From positions 434,001 through 498,000 of the forward strand of contig BCIK01000021.1 in assembly GCA_039545295.1 (NCBI GenBank): a stretch of DNA of 64,000 nt, in the 5' to 3' direction. This stretch comes from Udeniomyces pyricola (Eukaryota > Basidiomycota > Tremellomycetes > Cystofilobasidiales > Mrakiaceae). A program made the translations under genes and the position numbers. The notes under the pieces were generated by a model. It was not told where the DNA came from. It ran no database searches and saw only the letters and a program-made list of their open reading frames with translations. Shown here piece by piece: positions 45,202-56,699 of this stretch. Each line of letters begins with the position of its first letter. Positions within the stretch are counted from its first letter, which is position 1.

Positions 45202-47701
45202 TCAGAAAGTGCAAACACCGCAAGTCGTATAGGTCACAGTCGTTCCGCCAGAGGTTTTGCTCGTCGACGTTGAGCCGACGACGCTCGTTCCGTTGACGGA
45301 GCACTTGCTCAGGGCGGAGCTACTGCACAGATCAGAACTGAGCGTGCCAGAGAGACCCGAATTGTCGGCGAGTGACAGGGTTTGGAGCGTGCTAGGGAAT
45401 GACGACGGAAGCGAGCTCAACGAGTTAGACGCTGCGAGCAACGTTTTCAATGAAGGAAGGGCCGAAGCCATATCGGTCGTCAGAGACGTCAAAGAGTTGT
45501 ACGAGATATCACTGGACAAAAGCATGCAGATTGGGAAGGGACCAATCAGTATTGAACTCTCGCTTGAAATTCGTACTGTCTGCAAGAACGAATAGTTCTC
45601 ACAGGTAAGACAGTGTTTTGGGAAGATAGCTGAATTGATTGCCCGACAAAGACTGCCCGTTCACGATCCTGAGCCGAAACGGAACACAAGGTAAGAGATA
45701 GTTTAGATCCCAATTGATACGAAACGGAAAATCTCCTGCTGTCCTGGCCTTGGACTTACAAGGTCGTCAGATTTGAGCCTCCTAGACCCGTCGGAAGGCT
45801 GGTACCAAGGCCCTGGTTGTTGAGGAGAACTAGGCTTTGTAGCTTGGCCGTGTTGGAAAAGGCCGTGTTGGGAATAGCCGAGGAAAGGGCAGTAGATGTA
45901 ATGGAGAACGAGGTGAGGTTGGAGAGCGAGTAAACCGAGGTTGGAATCGAGCCAGCTATCCCCGATGCGAGTATGAGGCAATCATCAGTATGCTGCAGAT
46001 GGAAACGAAACAAATAGACATAAGAAACAAAGTGGACACTTACATGGGATGGCAGCCGTCGTCGATCCAGTGATAGACAACGTCTGCAGTGCGACAAGGT
46101 TGCCAATAGAGGATGGAATCGTATCTGGAACGGATGGGTAGGTGAGGTTACTGCAACATTGAGTCGGGAATGGGTCAGCTGGAAGTCTTGAGTGGATCGA
46201 GCGATACGGGCTGGTAGACTAGGACATACAGTTGTACCACCTTGCCACTATCATCACACGTAATGCCACCCCAAGTGCAGACCTTGCCATCGTTACTCTT
46301 GAACCAGCCTTGATCGGCGAGAGAATCGCCAATGATGATGTCACCTCTGCTGCCATCCGTCTTGGTGTGCGTGCTCTCGAAAACAGATCGGATGCCACAG
46401 AATTGAAGAGCCTGGCCGACGCCCTTGGTAGCAGCGGTCGAGTCGACGAAGTCGTTGGTGGCCGCGGTGAGAAACTCGTTGCAAGTCGTGCAGTAACTGG
46501 AGCTATTGGTGGGTGGAAAAGTAGCGATGCATGAAGCGAGATTGATGACAGGTGCGGCGGAGGCGGATGCAGATGCAGATATCGAGGCAGCCGAGACAGT
46601 AGCAGTACCGGAGGGAGAGCTGACGACTGATGAGCTACTAGCAACGACGCTAGCCGATGCAATCGACTGTGAAGCTAGAGAGGCAGCCGCATTGTTGGTC
46701 GAAGTTGAAGCGGAATCTTGAGTTCTTTTGCTCAGAAGCGTGACAAGAAGACCAACGGTGACTCCAATGAGGAGCAGGAGGAAGAGAATAACAGCCGCCT
46801 GGAGTGATAGGAACCAAACAGACAAGATAAGTCAGGATTTGCTCTTAAGAGATACAAAGAGGATTTACAAAACAAAAATGATGATACAGCGTACCCAGAT
46901 GAATTTCCTCTTCCTAGTCCTCGCAGCCTCTTCCTCGTCGGAACCCACTCGCCTAGGCTGTCGACCTTTCTCAGGAGCTGCGAATCGAGCCCAGCTTCGG
47001 CGCGCACCATCGACACGAAGGGGACTCCAGACCCTAAGCCCGATGTCCCACTCTTCTCGCTCGCTTGTCTCCCTCTCAATGCGGTCCTGCTCCCACCTGG
47101 CTTGCTGAGCCCGCTCCTTCTCGAGCCCAGCAAGCTCCTTTTCTACTCTGTTTCGAGCCTTGATCTTCTCTTTGGGGTCGACGTTGCCAGCCCAGCGCGA
47201 GGATAGCCGTTTGAGGGCGATCTTGGCCCGAACTTGGAGGGGGGCAACCGTGACGGGCGAGAGTGGAATGATAGGCGTAACGGGGCGAGAGACAGAGGGA
47301 GAGACTACAAAGGCAGGAGATGACGGCCGACGATGAAGGTTTGAAGTAGAGTGGTGGTCGTGGTCGTGGTAGGAGGTTGAAGATGGGGAGGGTGTGAGGG
47401 AAAGAATGGGCATGTCGGTCCGGCCGATCTTGGGAGCGTTGTTGATTGTGGAGAGATCCAGGGGAGATGGAGCGTGGGCATTTCGTCCGGCGAAGTGCTT
47501 TTGAAATGAAGGCGGAAAGTCAGGGAGGGGAGGACGAGCAGCTTTGGTCGCTGGATGATGGGTAGAGAACGAAGAGGATGTATTGGCCGTGGGAGGGTAG
47601 AAGGACCCGACCGATGTGGCTGTGTGCATGAAAGAGCGTCGGGCATCAAGGAAACGACTGCTACTGTTGTTGTTGTCAGCGGTTCGGGAAGATCGAGGCA
47701 T
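45202..47701 (-). CDS. Type II membrane protein with plant-receptor-like extracellular LRR domain
   Basis: No named family. Exon 1 (47701-46895) encodes a roughly 270-residue Ser/Pro-rich and then highly charged cytoplasmic region ending RTRKRKFIW. Exon 2, from 46798, begins with a membrane helix (AAVILFLLLLIGVTVGLLV) and a Ser/Ala/Thr stalk. A cysteine-containing domain (CIATFPPTNSSSYCTTC) follows, then VCTWGGITCDDSGKVVQL, which resembles the LRR N-cap of plant receptor-like proteins. Next come LRR units split over small exons: NLTYPSVPDTIPSSIGNL, VALQTLSITGSTTAAIP, GIAGSIPTSVYSLSNL, TSFSITSTALSSAIPNT, LTSLTTDMASALPSLKTL and SSFPSTLQTLSLADNSGL. A last cysteine cluster ends YTTCGVCTF. The basic side facing the N-terminus implies cytoplasmic N and outside LRRs. 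No kinase or other signalling domain is seen. Small exons between 46140 and 45590 are approximate. Confidence 0.7.
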
Positions 47702-48684
47702 GGTGAATCGAGGTGGAGTCAGGTTTGGTGATGGAAAAAGTGTTTGGCAGAATTATGATCAACGGCCTGCGTCGGTGAGTGAGGGGGGGGGGGCGAAGAG
47801 AGGAAGGAAAGGGCAAATGTAGGACGGGGGATGGTGATGGTAAAGGGAAGAAGACTGGAGTTATGGGTCACGGTCGAGTACAGTGTCTTCTTTTTTCCTT
47901 CTCAACGGACCAAAGTGCGGGGAGGAGAAAGGGAAGTTGGACGCGGCAAACAACGTTTTCTTGAACAAAGGGGAAGATCGTTTCAGCCACCGATTCGTTC
48001 CCTTGTTCACTATCGCGTCGCGACGGCGTTTGTTGTTTGCTCTGGATACCCCGGATCTCCACTCATGCGCCTGGACTGTTTACGAGTCTTACGTCAGCTT
48101 GATTCAGCAGTGCAAGATTCAGAGGCGAATAGCATGAATGACTTGTGGGATGTTGAAAGACGGCCCAAGCGGGGACGAGCCTGAGTACGGTCGACGGGAG
48201 CTCCAGTTGAGCGATTCAACGGGGCCTGGCGATGTTGGTGCATGGTGATAGTGAACTGGTTGGTGAGGAAGAAGATGAGAGACGATTAAGGATGTGAGAG
48301 CAATGTGATGGATGCATATAGGTTGTATTAGTCCATGCATGATGACAGCTGTCGATCGATGGCTGGTGTGGCTGCAGGTAACTCCGGGCGGCGACGCGTC
48401 TGATAGAAAGGAACGCGCCGACGTATCAGAGAGACCTCGAACCGATCGACCTGGCCGGATCAGATCTCAGATCTCAGATCTCGCAGACTGTATAAGATCA
48501 TGCATCATCATGCATCATGACCGATGACATGCAGGACACTGCTATATATGATGATGATGATAACGATTTGATGATGATGAGTCCATGCTCTCTTTTCTTT
48601 CATGATGACCCATCCTACCTCTCCCACCTCATCCGGTTCATACCCGCTACAACGTCGACCTCATCCACATTCACCACATGCATA
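47702..48684. promoter_or_regulatory. Divergent intergenic region, about 980 bases
   Basis: Upstream DNA of the LRR membrane gene (-) and the coiled-coil gene (+). Short frames are present but show no family features. A CAGATCT repeat (ATCTCAGATCTCAGATCT) lies near 48464-48482 and ATG/GAT-rich simple sequence near 48500-48580. Confidence 0.45.
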
Positions 48685-50881
48685 ATGGCCCATCTTGCGA
48701 CGCTTACTTCTTACCTCAACGCCACCTCCAGCTCGTCCAATCTCACCACCCTGCGGCCAGACGATCTTGCTTGGGCTAGCTCGATCCGAAGCCTAGACCA
48801 TGTCCTCATCTGGCTTGCGGGCGTCATTGGCGACGAGTCTTCTTTAGGTGGAGGGTCTTGCTCGTTGGAGCTCGAGGAAAGAGAGGCGTACGTCCCCAGT
48901 GTCTAGCTCTCTGATGACGATGTCTCTTGAGCCATTGCGAGCTAGTCAACTAGGCCTGCTCGTTCGCACGTCCGCTTCCGTCTGGCTAACCTGACTACAT
49001 ATGCCCATCGTATCAGTTATGATAGGGCCCTCAACCTCGGACTGGTGCCGTCATTGGCAAAAAGTGTATCGAACCCTTCCATCGCGGCTCCCCTTCACTA
49101 CCTGACGCCATCGAAACTGCGGTCCGTTTCCTCGCCATCGCCTAGTGTCATTCTACTCCTTGCCCCAATTTGCCAAACTGATCACTGTGTTGAACTAGAC
49201 AAGGTGCGTCTTTCAATCAGGAGCTGCTTGATAGCCGACAGAACAGGCTGCGAATCGTCCAACGTAATGCCACTCGTCTAAGGTTGGTTGCACTTTGCAT
49301 CAGGCCTATCAGCTCGAATTTGCTCTTGTTGACTGGTCTTGGATTTGGATTGCATGTCTTACATCAGACAAGATGGGGACGCAGGTCTCTTCGCTCGATC
49401 GGGCCAGCAGCGGAATCAACGCCAACAGATACTCAGCAGTATTGATCACCTCGAGTCTGAACTTTTGACATTGGCAGGTCAGGTAAGACCTCTTCTCTGT
49501 GTCAATCCTGACCAGTGCTCTCCCAAAGTGCTCACTTAGCTTGTCCATCTAGATCTCGCAATTGATACCTCCAGTCCGCGAACGATTGAACGAGCGACTC
49601 GACGCAATCTTTGCACCTGGCAGCTCTCGTTCGCCGTCTTCCACATGCCATCATCACGACACTCAGGAGAACGATACTCGCAGTAGTTTAAATCACCTGG
49701 ACACCCTCATGTCATCCCTGTTGATTGCTCAGCACGAGCAAGAAGCGGTGGATTTGAAGAAAGAGGCTGCTCGGATGTCATCCGCGCTCGCATCGCCGAC
49801 ACATTCTCGTCAATGGGAGCTTGAGATGGAAAAGATCCTAGACGAGGATTTCAGTGACGACGATTCAGAGGCCGAAACGTCCGATCTGGTCACGACCTTC
49901 CTCACAGCCGGTTGGGAGTGGGATCGGTTGGAAGAGATGAGAGAGACGGTGCAAGGTTTGCGAGTGCGTTTGTATCAGCGTCATATTGCCTTCAATCTAA
50001 TCGCTGAACTGATAAGAGACTTTCACCATGCAATCCCACCTGCAGTCTGTGATACCTCTGCTCTCCCGGCTTGTTTCCATCAACCTTGTTCGACTTCAGG
50101 CGTCCCGGAATGATACGGAGACGCTCTCTTCCTTCGCGGCTCATGTACATGTCCTGTCAGATGAGATGGACCTGTTGCTCGCGTCAGTCGTCAATGGCGA
50201 GACTGACCAAAGCCAAGGGCCGACAGGCGCTGACGAGCAATCAATTCTTGGTATGTGCTTAAACTGTCTCATGCCAGAATGTGGCTGATCATGCAGCGAG
50301 CTGATCCCTAGCATATACGGATGCCAAACAGCCCCCATCAAAGCCCGATTACAAATGTCAAGTTCGCATTACGACCAACCAATCCTGACCGCCGATGATG
50401 TTCTCGAGTCCCTAATGCAGTTGCGAACTTCAGTCGGTCAGCAAGTTAACGACGTCGAAGGCCTGACTTGCGCCCAAGCGATGCTGCGCCATACCGCGGA
50501 CCGGTGCGTGCCTTGACCTGGTGGCAGACCATGATTGCCTTTTGCGAAGTAGGGGCAACAGTCGCTGACGAGTGACCCTTGACGTTCATATATCGAACCG
50601 TGCGCGCCTATAGCCAATCTCACCTCGACCCTTTCCTAGGCCTCCTCAACATGAACCGACCGACGATGAGCCATCCGTTCTTTGGCCCTCCGTCGACTGT
50701 GGTACGAGCGGAGCACGCTGTCCGTGCCAATCTGGTGCGGGCAGAGAAGCTGGTAAGGGATTGGTCGATCTCTGGAGGTGGCCGCAAGTTGAGTCAGGAG
50801 GAGCAGGACGGTGAGCAGAGGAGGATCGAGCGGTTTTTAGCAGAGAACCGGGATGTACCGTCGAAGCTGGGGCCGTCGTGA
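48685..50881 (+). CDS. Unrecognised helical/coiled-coil protein (possibly augmin HAUS3-like)
   Basis: Family not firmly recognised. Exon 1 (48685-about 48887) encodes HLATLTSYLNATSSSSNL, LRPDDLAWASSIRSLDHVLI and LELEEREA, then joins YDRALNLGLVPSLAKS at about 49018. This order (a proline-aspartate-Trp segment, a Trp/Leu helix, then Glu-rich and A-L-D/N) recalls the N-terminal domain of augmin subunit HAUS3, but the match is weak. Later exons give charged helices: EAVDLKKEAARMSSALA, LEKILDEDF-type acidic sequence, and RVRLYQRHIAFNLIAELI. The last exon has LDPFLGLLNMNRPTMSHPF and KLVRDWSISGGGRKLSQEE. Exon borders between 48890 and 49560 and near 50250-50580 are approximate. The stop is at 50881. 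Confidence 0.5.
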
Positions 50882-51266
50882 TCTGATGGGCGACAATTAG
50901 GGGAGGAGATTTGATTTCAAAAGAATGAGATTGATATACTGCATACATGTGTTGTTGTACTACTCAGGAGTGTTTGAGTAAGGCTGGAAGTTGGATGAAT
51001 ATATACAAGGAGTAACGATGATTAAGACATAGCTAGTCGTGCAAAAGAATACGTTTACATATACACGTAGGATGCACCAGGTTGAGACAAAGTAAAGGTC
51101 CCCATGTCGATCCAATCGATCCGCCGGCCGACCGTACGCGTTTACGGATGAACCCCTCCTCGATGTTGGGCGTGTTGATGGTGATCCCCTATCGACTATC
51201 GACTATCCTTGACATAACCTCCTCCTCTCCCTCCCTTCATAGTCCCCACCGACCAGCTCGCCCACC
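50882..51266. other. Intergenic region, no gene seen
   Basis: Contains the 3' flank of the coiled-coil gene and the VMA8 upstream region. A small tandem repeat (ATCGACTATCGACTATC) is present near 51190-51206. Confidence 0.45.
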
Positions 51267-53059
51267 ATGTCTCGCCCTTTGTAAGACCCAACTCAACCCT
51301 TCTACAATCTGCTCTTCGATTCTCTCGCCCTGGATCAAGTTCTCACTCTGCCTCTCCTGTCAACCTCGTTCATCGCCCATTGTTCCCGCCTTCCCGTTCG
51401 CGCCTCTCTCCTCTTCCCTTTCTCACCCACTGCACGCGGTCACCGCCGGCGCTTTACTTCTCCTCACCCCACTCCACCCCAAATGTCTTGATCTACCTAT
51501 AGCCCGACCCGTATGGCGCTTACCAATACCAAGACTCAGCTCAAGGGTGCCGTCACTGGTCACTCACTTCTCGCCAAAAAGCGTGACGCCCTGATGACTC
51601 GGTTCAGAGCGATCCTCAGGAAGGTTGATGAGGTACGTCTTGCCTCGTTTGTTGGTAGCTCATGACGTCAGATACAGCTTGCTGCTTTTCTGGACAGAGA
51701 AGGGAAACCTGTTGGATGACGATTGACATCCAGCAGAGGTCGATACGTCGGGTGTCTGCGTAGATGGCGAGATGGGGTGTTGCTCTGAATTGGACGCTCC
51801 GTCCTACAACCCGCTGTTCCATACATTCCTATCAGCACATCTACCATGACCGATGTAGATCTCTTGGATAAACTCTGAGGGATCCAGAGATAACAAGCTG
51901 GTCGCTCCGCCTGACAGTGCCGTCAAAGGCCCGCTGCGGTCATGTCACGTCGTTGCGTCATTAGCCCAGCCTCCTGTCGATGACCTGACGTCCCTTCTTC
52001 TGACCCCTACTCACTTTCAGGCAAAACGACGTATGGGCCGAGTTCTCCAACTAGCATCCTTCTCACTCGCCGAGGTCACCTACGCCACTGGAGACATCTC
52101 CTACCAAGTCAGTCAACTAACCTCCCATGTTCACTTATCATCCGATGACGTCTCACCGATGGTTCCCTCCCTTGCTCGTCTTGGAAACGCAGGTTCAGGA
52201 ATCCGTCAAGCTCGCCTCGTTCACCGTTGCGTCAAAGTCGGAGAACGTCTCGGGAGTGGTTCTCCCAACATTCGAGGCCGTCCGCAACCAAAACGGAAAC
52301 GGTCCGTCTCGGAGCCTGAGCTTTCATTCCTATCGGTATCGTTGACTCGAGTGACTTATGGACATCATTTCGTTCCTTTCTATTCGTTCTTATACAACAG
52401 ACTTCACCATGACGGGTCTTGGGAGAGGTGGACAGCAGGTTCAGAAATGCCGAGAAACATACGTTAAGGCGGTTGAGACGTTGGTCGAGCTTGCCAGTCT
52501 GCAGGTAAGAAGGAGCTGCCACCCCCCACTTCCTAGCCGTGTCGTTTGCACCTTCGTGGTTGCTGATTTTTCTCTTGGCATGTTCAATGGTACACTTGCA
52601 GACCGCCTTCACTATCTTGGATGAGGTCATTCGAGCTACCAATCGACGAGTCAATGCCATCGAGCACATTGTTATCCCTCGACTTGAAGGCATCGTTAAC
52701 TTTATCGTCTCGTAAGTGGCTGTGTTTCAAACGTTCAAGTTGCTTCAGAGACTTGGGCTCGAGATTACTCACACCACGAACATCCCGCTACGTTCCTTTC
52801 CGTTCTCGTTCTGGATCATAGTGAGCTCGATGAGATGGATCGAGAAGATTTCTTCCGACTCAAGAAGGTCCAAGGCAAGAAGAAGCGTGACCAAGCCGAG
52901 CGGGACATCATCGACAAGGCCAACCAAAAGAAGGAGGAGGAACGCTATCAGGCCGAGGCCGACCAGGGTGCTGCTGCCTTGGCCAAGGGACGAGGCGAAG
53001 CTGAGGAAGAGGGATCAGGGGACCTGCTTGGGAGCAAGGATGAGGACGTCATCTTCTAG
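51267..53059 (+). CDS. VMA8: V-type proton ATPase subunit D
   Basis: Subunit D is the central rotor stalk of the V1 sector of the vacuolar H+-ATPase. The first coding exon is 14 bases (51267-51280, MSRP) and splices to 51503, restoring FPTRMALTNTKTQLKGAVTG, the family N-terminus. Further exons: 51503-51632, 52021-52107, from 52193, from about 52402, from about 52602, and about 52831-53059. Phases agree across the joins checked. The conserved text includes HSLLAKKRDALMTRFRAIL, ATGDISYQVQESVKLASFT, RNQNGNDFTMTGLGRGGQQV and RRVNAIEHIVIPRLEGIVNF. The final part, SELDEMDREDFFRLKKVQ, is the standard end of the coiled-coil, followed by an acidic tail. Length, about 250-260 residues, fits the family. 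The long first intron (about 220 bases) is pyrimidine-rich. Confidence 0.95.
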
Positions 53060-53247
53060 TTGACCGACGTTTGACTCGGCCCGCTTCGATCACTTGTTGC
53101 TTATGATGTTTGGTGTCTCTTCACGATAACTCTTCTCATGGAAATGTTGGATATATTTGTCATGGTCATGTTCGTTAAAGTCGTTGCCTACTCCTTCCCA
53201 CTGCCCTACAGTCACTCTTGGGATATCCTGACCTCAACCCTATTCGA

Positions 53248-54714
53248 CTACGCTTCCCGCTCCCGTTCTCTATGCCGTTCTCGTTCTTCTCTACCCCCAC
53301 CACTCTCGACGACAGGGGCGCTCTTGAAGCGTGAGTAGAATCGTTTGGTTGCAGCTACCACAAATTCCTCTGTAGACTCGGGAAGATCGACCTCATGTCG
53401 GCCTATTGGAGATTCATAGGAGGAATCAATCAGTTATATTGATTGCACACAGCAATCGTGCAAGCTTCATCAGCGAACGCACCTGGTGCGCCAGAAAAAT
53501 GGGCAAACGGAGGTACGACTGTCATGTCGGCGATGACAGTGTTGTCTGCGATCTGAAAGTCAAAGCTCATGTCAGTTCAGGTAAGATGTATGGTAGTCCA
53601 AGGATGACAGAGATCAGAAAGCATGTTCTACCTTGGCACAGTCCTTGATCATGGCAAACTTGCCCTGTGATTTATCAAGAGAAGTCAGACAAGCGATCAG
53701 ATCAAACGTCCCGAGGCTATGCTGCTAAGCGAGCAATTCACGAGTTGAGGCGTCATGCTCACGATGATGCAATTCTTGCCAATCTCGACGCAGTTGCCTA
53801 TTTGGGCGGCCTCGACAATGGAATTGGCTCCAATGTGCACGTTGTCGCCAATCTTGACTGGATAGTAGTTACTGCCAGAGCGTCAAGGAAGTTGAGTCAG
53901 AGTCATACTTAAGAAAGTCAACCGCTGGCCCATTTGGGTCACTTACAAGATCCTGAAGTCAAGCGTGCAAAAGGTGGGATCAAAGCGAATCAGCATCAAT
54001 GTGCTCGCAGTCCGTAAGCTTGGATGCTAATCTAGACTCACCCGCGATAGCACTTCCCCGGAGGTCGGATGATACATCCCTCACCAATGAGAGAGTACCT
54101 CCCGAGACTGATAACGACGGTTGCCTTGGACGAGCCTGCACCGGATCGGCGAAGGTCACCTCGGATGATGGAACCCGGTTGGATGATGGTCTTGCCGCCG
54201 AGGATGATGTTCTGGGGTCCTTGGATGGTGGCTGAACGGGAAACATGCTGGTGAGCCATGAAAGTGAGATAGGAGAAGGCGCAAGCAAGCGACTAACCTC
54301 GTCGAGATACCTTTAGGATGACGCAAGAGGTCAGGAGTCAGAGAAGGACCGTGTGAGCTAATGAGGGATCTAAATAGATGCTCGAGGGGTGTCCAGACGC
54401 CAGCTCTGACCTTGTTGCCGGTATCCTGAAGTATTGGGGTAAGCACGAGGTAAGTAAGACGAAAATGTCAGTGTGAACGTGTAGTGGTCAGTAAGGATGG
54501 CGATGAGGCGGATGGGGATTGACCGTCTCGATGTATTCGCCCTGAGCGAATGATGGAAAGCGATGATGAGAGAGTGTTATGCGAGTGAGTATATGTGGGT
54601 ATGTGATGATGAAAGCCAGAGGGAGGACAAGAAACGGGGAGTGGTGAAATGAGAACCAAAAAGATGAAAAGAAATTAAAACCTTGGTGTATAGTAGGGTG
54701 GGCTCGAATGCCAT
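53248..54714 (-). CDS. DCTN5: Dynactin subunit 5 (p25), left-handed beta-helix protein
   Basis: p25 is part of the dynactin pointed-end complex that links dynein to endosomal cargo. Minus-strand exons are 54714-54682, 54541-54524 (18 bases), 54425-54411 (15), 54310-54298 (13), 54231-54042, 53952-53947 (6), 53871-53763, a 33-base exon near 53665, a 70-base exon near 53555, and a last exon from about 53419 to 53248. The spliced start reads MAFEPTLLYTKGEYIETD, then TGNKVSRRATIQGPQNII, as in known p25. Hexapeptide repeats follow (GKTIIQPGSIIRGDL, VKIGDNVHIGANSIVEAAQI, NCVEIGKNCIIGKFAMIKDC). The 6-base exon supplies the frame for YRGIFNYYPVKIG. The last exon carries the conserved LPESTEEF and an Arg/Glu-rich end. 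All phases from exon 1 to exon 9 sum correctly. Convergent with VMA8, about 190 bases apart. Confidence 0.92.
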
Positions 54715-55111
54715 GTGGATGGATGAACGAATTGATCGATGATGGCTGTATGCGGCCGTTTAAGATGACAACATGATATAAGCGCGGTTAAGCTGTCAGC
54801 TGTCAGCTGTCAACTGTCAGCGCGTCAGCGCCTTCTAAGCTCCCAAGACGAGAGAATCAAAGATCCTGAGATCCGAAGATCCGAAGCGTCTGTGAATTCG
54901 AGCTTCGAGTCTTGCATCTTGTCCGATGTTCCGTTAAGCGGTCAGTAACCAGTTCCTGTTCAATTCATATTCCTGTCGATCGATCTAGTCAGCATCATGT
55001 CAGCTGCCGTTCCTTGCAATCAGCCCCTTCTCGTCCTTCTACCCTTCACCATCCTGCATCATCATCACCAGTCTCCCCCCCCCCCCCTTCTTCCTCCACT
55101 CTACTGCCATC
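54715..55111. promoter_or_regulatory. Divergent intergenic region, dynactin p25 and SOD2
   Basis: Upstream DNA of two divergent genes. It contains a heptamer-like repeat (AGCTGTC, four imperfect copies) at about 54791-54820 and a C run near 55078-55087 in the SOD2 leader. Confidence 0.5.
54791..54820. repeat. AGCTGTC tandem repeat (about four copies)
   Basis: Copies read AGCTGTC, AGCTGTC, AGCTGTC and AACTGTC. Placed between the p25 and SOD2 start codons; it may be simple repeat or a cluster of binding sites. Confidence 0.8.
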
Positions 55112-56540
55112 ATGTCTGCCATCACCCTCGCTCGATCCACGCTTCGCTCGTCCCAGGCGACCTCGGCCACCCGTGCCATCTCCCTCAGCCAATCGCGATT
55201 GAAGCATTCCCTTCCTGAGCTTCCTTACGCTTACAACGTCAGTCAGGCCTCTTCTCCTTTCTCATTCACCGTCTTGGCTACGTCTCATCTCAACACCGTC
55301 AATCCTACATCCGCTTATCCTTCACGTATCTCTAATCGCTCTCAGGCCCTCGAGCCAAGCGTCAGTGAGACCATCATGACGCTTCATCACACCAAGCACC
55401 ATCAGACTTACGTCAACGGCCTCAACGCCGCCGAGGAGTCTTACGTCCAGGCTCAGGGCTCCAATGACACCCTCGCCATGCTCAAGCTCCAGTCGGCTCT
55501 CAAGTTCAACGGTGGAGGTAAGGCTCGGCTGCCGGTCGCCCGTCACTATTCATGTTCAAACGGCGCTTGCTTACGAACTGTGTCCCGTCACTGACGTTTA
55601 CGTTTTCTCCCCTTACATCCTTGTCGTTTCGCCTCGTTCCGCTCAGGTCACATCAACCACTCCCTCTTCTGGAAGAACCTCGCTCCCTACGACTCGTCCG
55701 CCACCAAGCTCCAGGATGGACCTCTCAAGGAGGCTATCGAGAAGCAGTTCGGATCCGTTGAGGGTTTGTCGTCATCTGCTCTTGGCATTGTCATCTGCTC
55801 TCGGCACAATCGTGCTCGTTTCACTGTCGCCTGCAAGCTGACCTTTCCAACTCTTCGCCTAACTTTTTTTCGAACGCAGAACTTCAGAAGAAGTTTAACG
55901 CCGCCACTGCGGCCGTTCAGGGTTCCGGTTGGGGCTGGCTTGTTCGTTCAACTTTTCCTCTTGATATTTCATTTCTTTTGAGTCTTCTTCCCTTCGCAGC
56001 TGTAGGCTCGGGATTGAGCTGACCCTTGTGTCAATAAAACGTCTTGTAGGGAGTCAACCCCAGCACCAAGGCTCTCGAGATTACCACCACCGCTAACCAA
56101 GATCCTCTGACTAGTAAGTCCCCATACCGCTTAAAATACAAGCTTACGATTTATACATGCTGACCGGCTACCTCATTGTCCTGCATACCTCTTGCTCTGT
56201 TGTAGCTCACATTCCTATCATCGGTGTCGATATCTGTGCGTCGCTCGAGAACAAACGGTTCCACTTTGAAGAGTAGTTCTACTGACGCTTGCTTCCCTTG
56301 TCTCTTTTTCTGATAGGGGAGCATGCCTTCTACCTTGACGTTAGTCATAAACTTTAATGGCTCGTCGCAGGCTATTTTTGGATCTGATTAAAGACATTTA
56401 TACTAAACCCGGACTCATGTTTTTTGTGTTTTTTTTTTCTCACCCTATTGCAGTACAAGAACGTCAAGCCAGACTACCTCAACGCCATCTGGCGAGTCAT
56501 CAACTGGGACGAGGCCGCCAAGCGATTCGCCAAGGTCTAG
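55112..56540 (+). CDS. SOD2: Mitochondrial manganese superoxide dismutase
   Basis: Converts superoxide to H2O2 and O2 in the mitochondrial matrix. The first 30 residues ([20 protein letters not shown], then [11 protein letters not shown]) are basic and hydroxylated, a typical presequence, followed by the mature start [10 protein letters not shown]. Exon 1 is 55112-55237 and joins exon 2 (55346-55517) as [20 protein letters not shown]. Metal ligands are visible: His in [11 protein letters not shown], His in [11 protein letters not shown], and Asp and His in [30 protein letters not shown] is also present. The DIWEH motif is split, with ATC TG ending one exon and G GAG CAT beginning the next (about 56319-56341). 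The last exon ends [19 protein letters not shown] plus AKV at 56540. It fits tetrameric MnSOD; Mn rather than Fe is the family expectation. Confidence 0.95.
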
Positions 56541-56699
56541 GACAAACAACGGACCTGTACGATGAGCACGGTTCTAGGAGCGGGGAAGAGTTGATCTGAT
56601 GATCAATGTATCGCTATTTTCTGAATTTGTCCTTGAAAAGAGAGCACCGTGCAGCGTAGACGCATCGATATACGCGAAACCCGATCGCGCATAAGACAG

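Noticed and set aside
45202..47701. Horizontal transfer of the LRR gene from plants
   Set aside because: The plant-like pattern is short and LRRs converge easily; exon structure and composition look native, so no transfer is claimed without a phylogeny.
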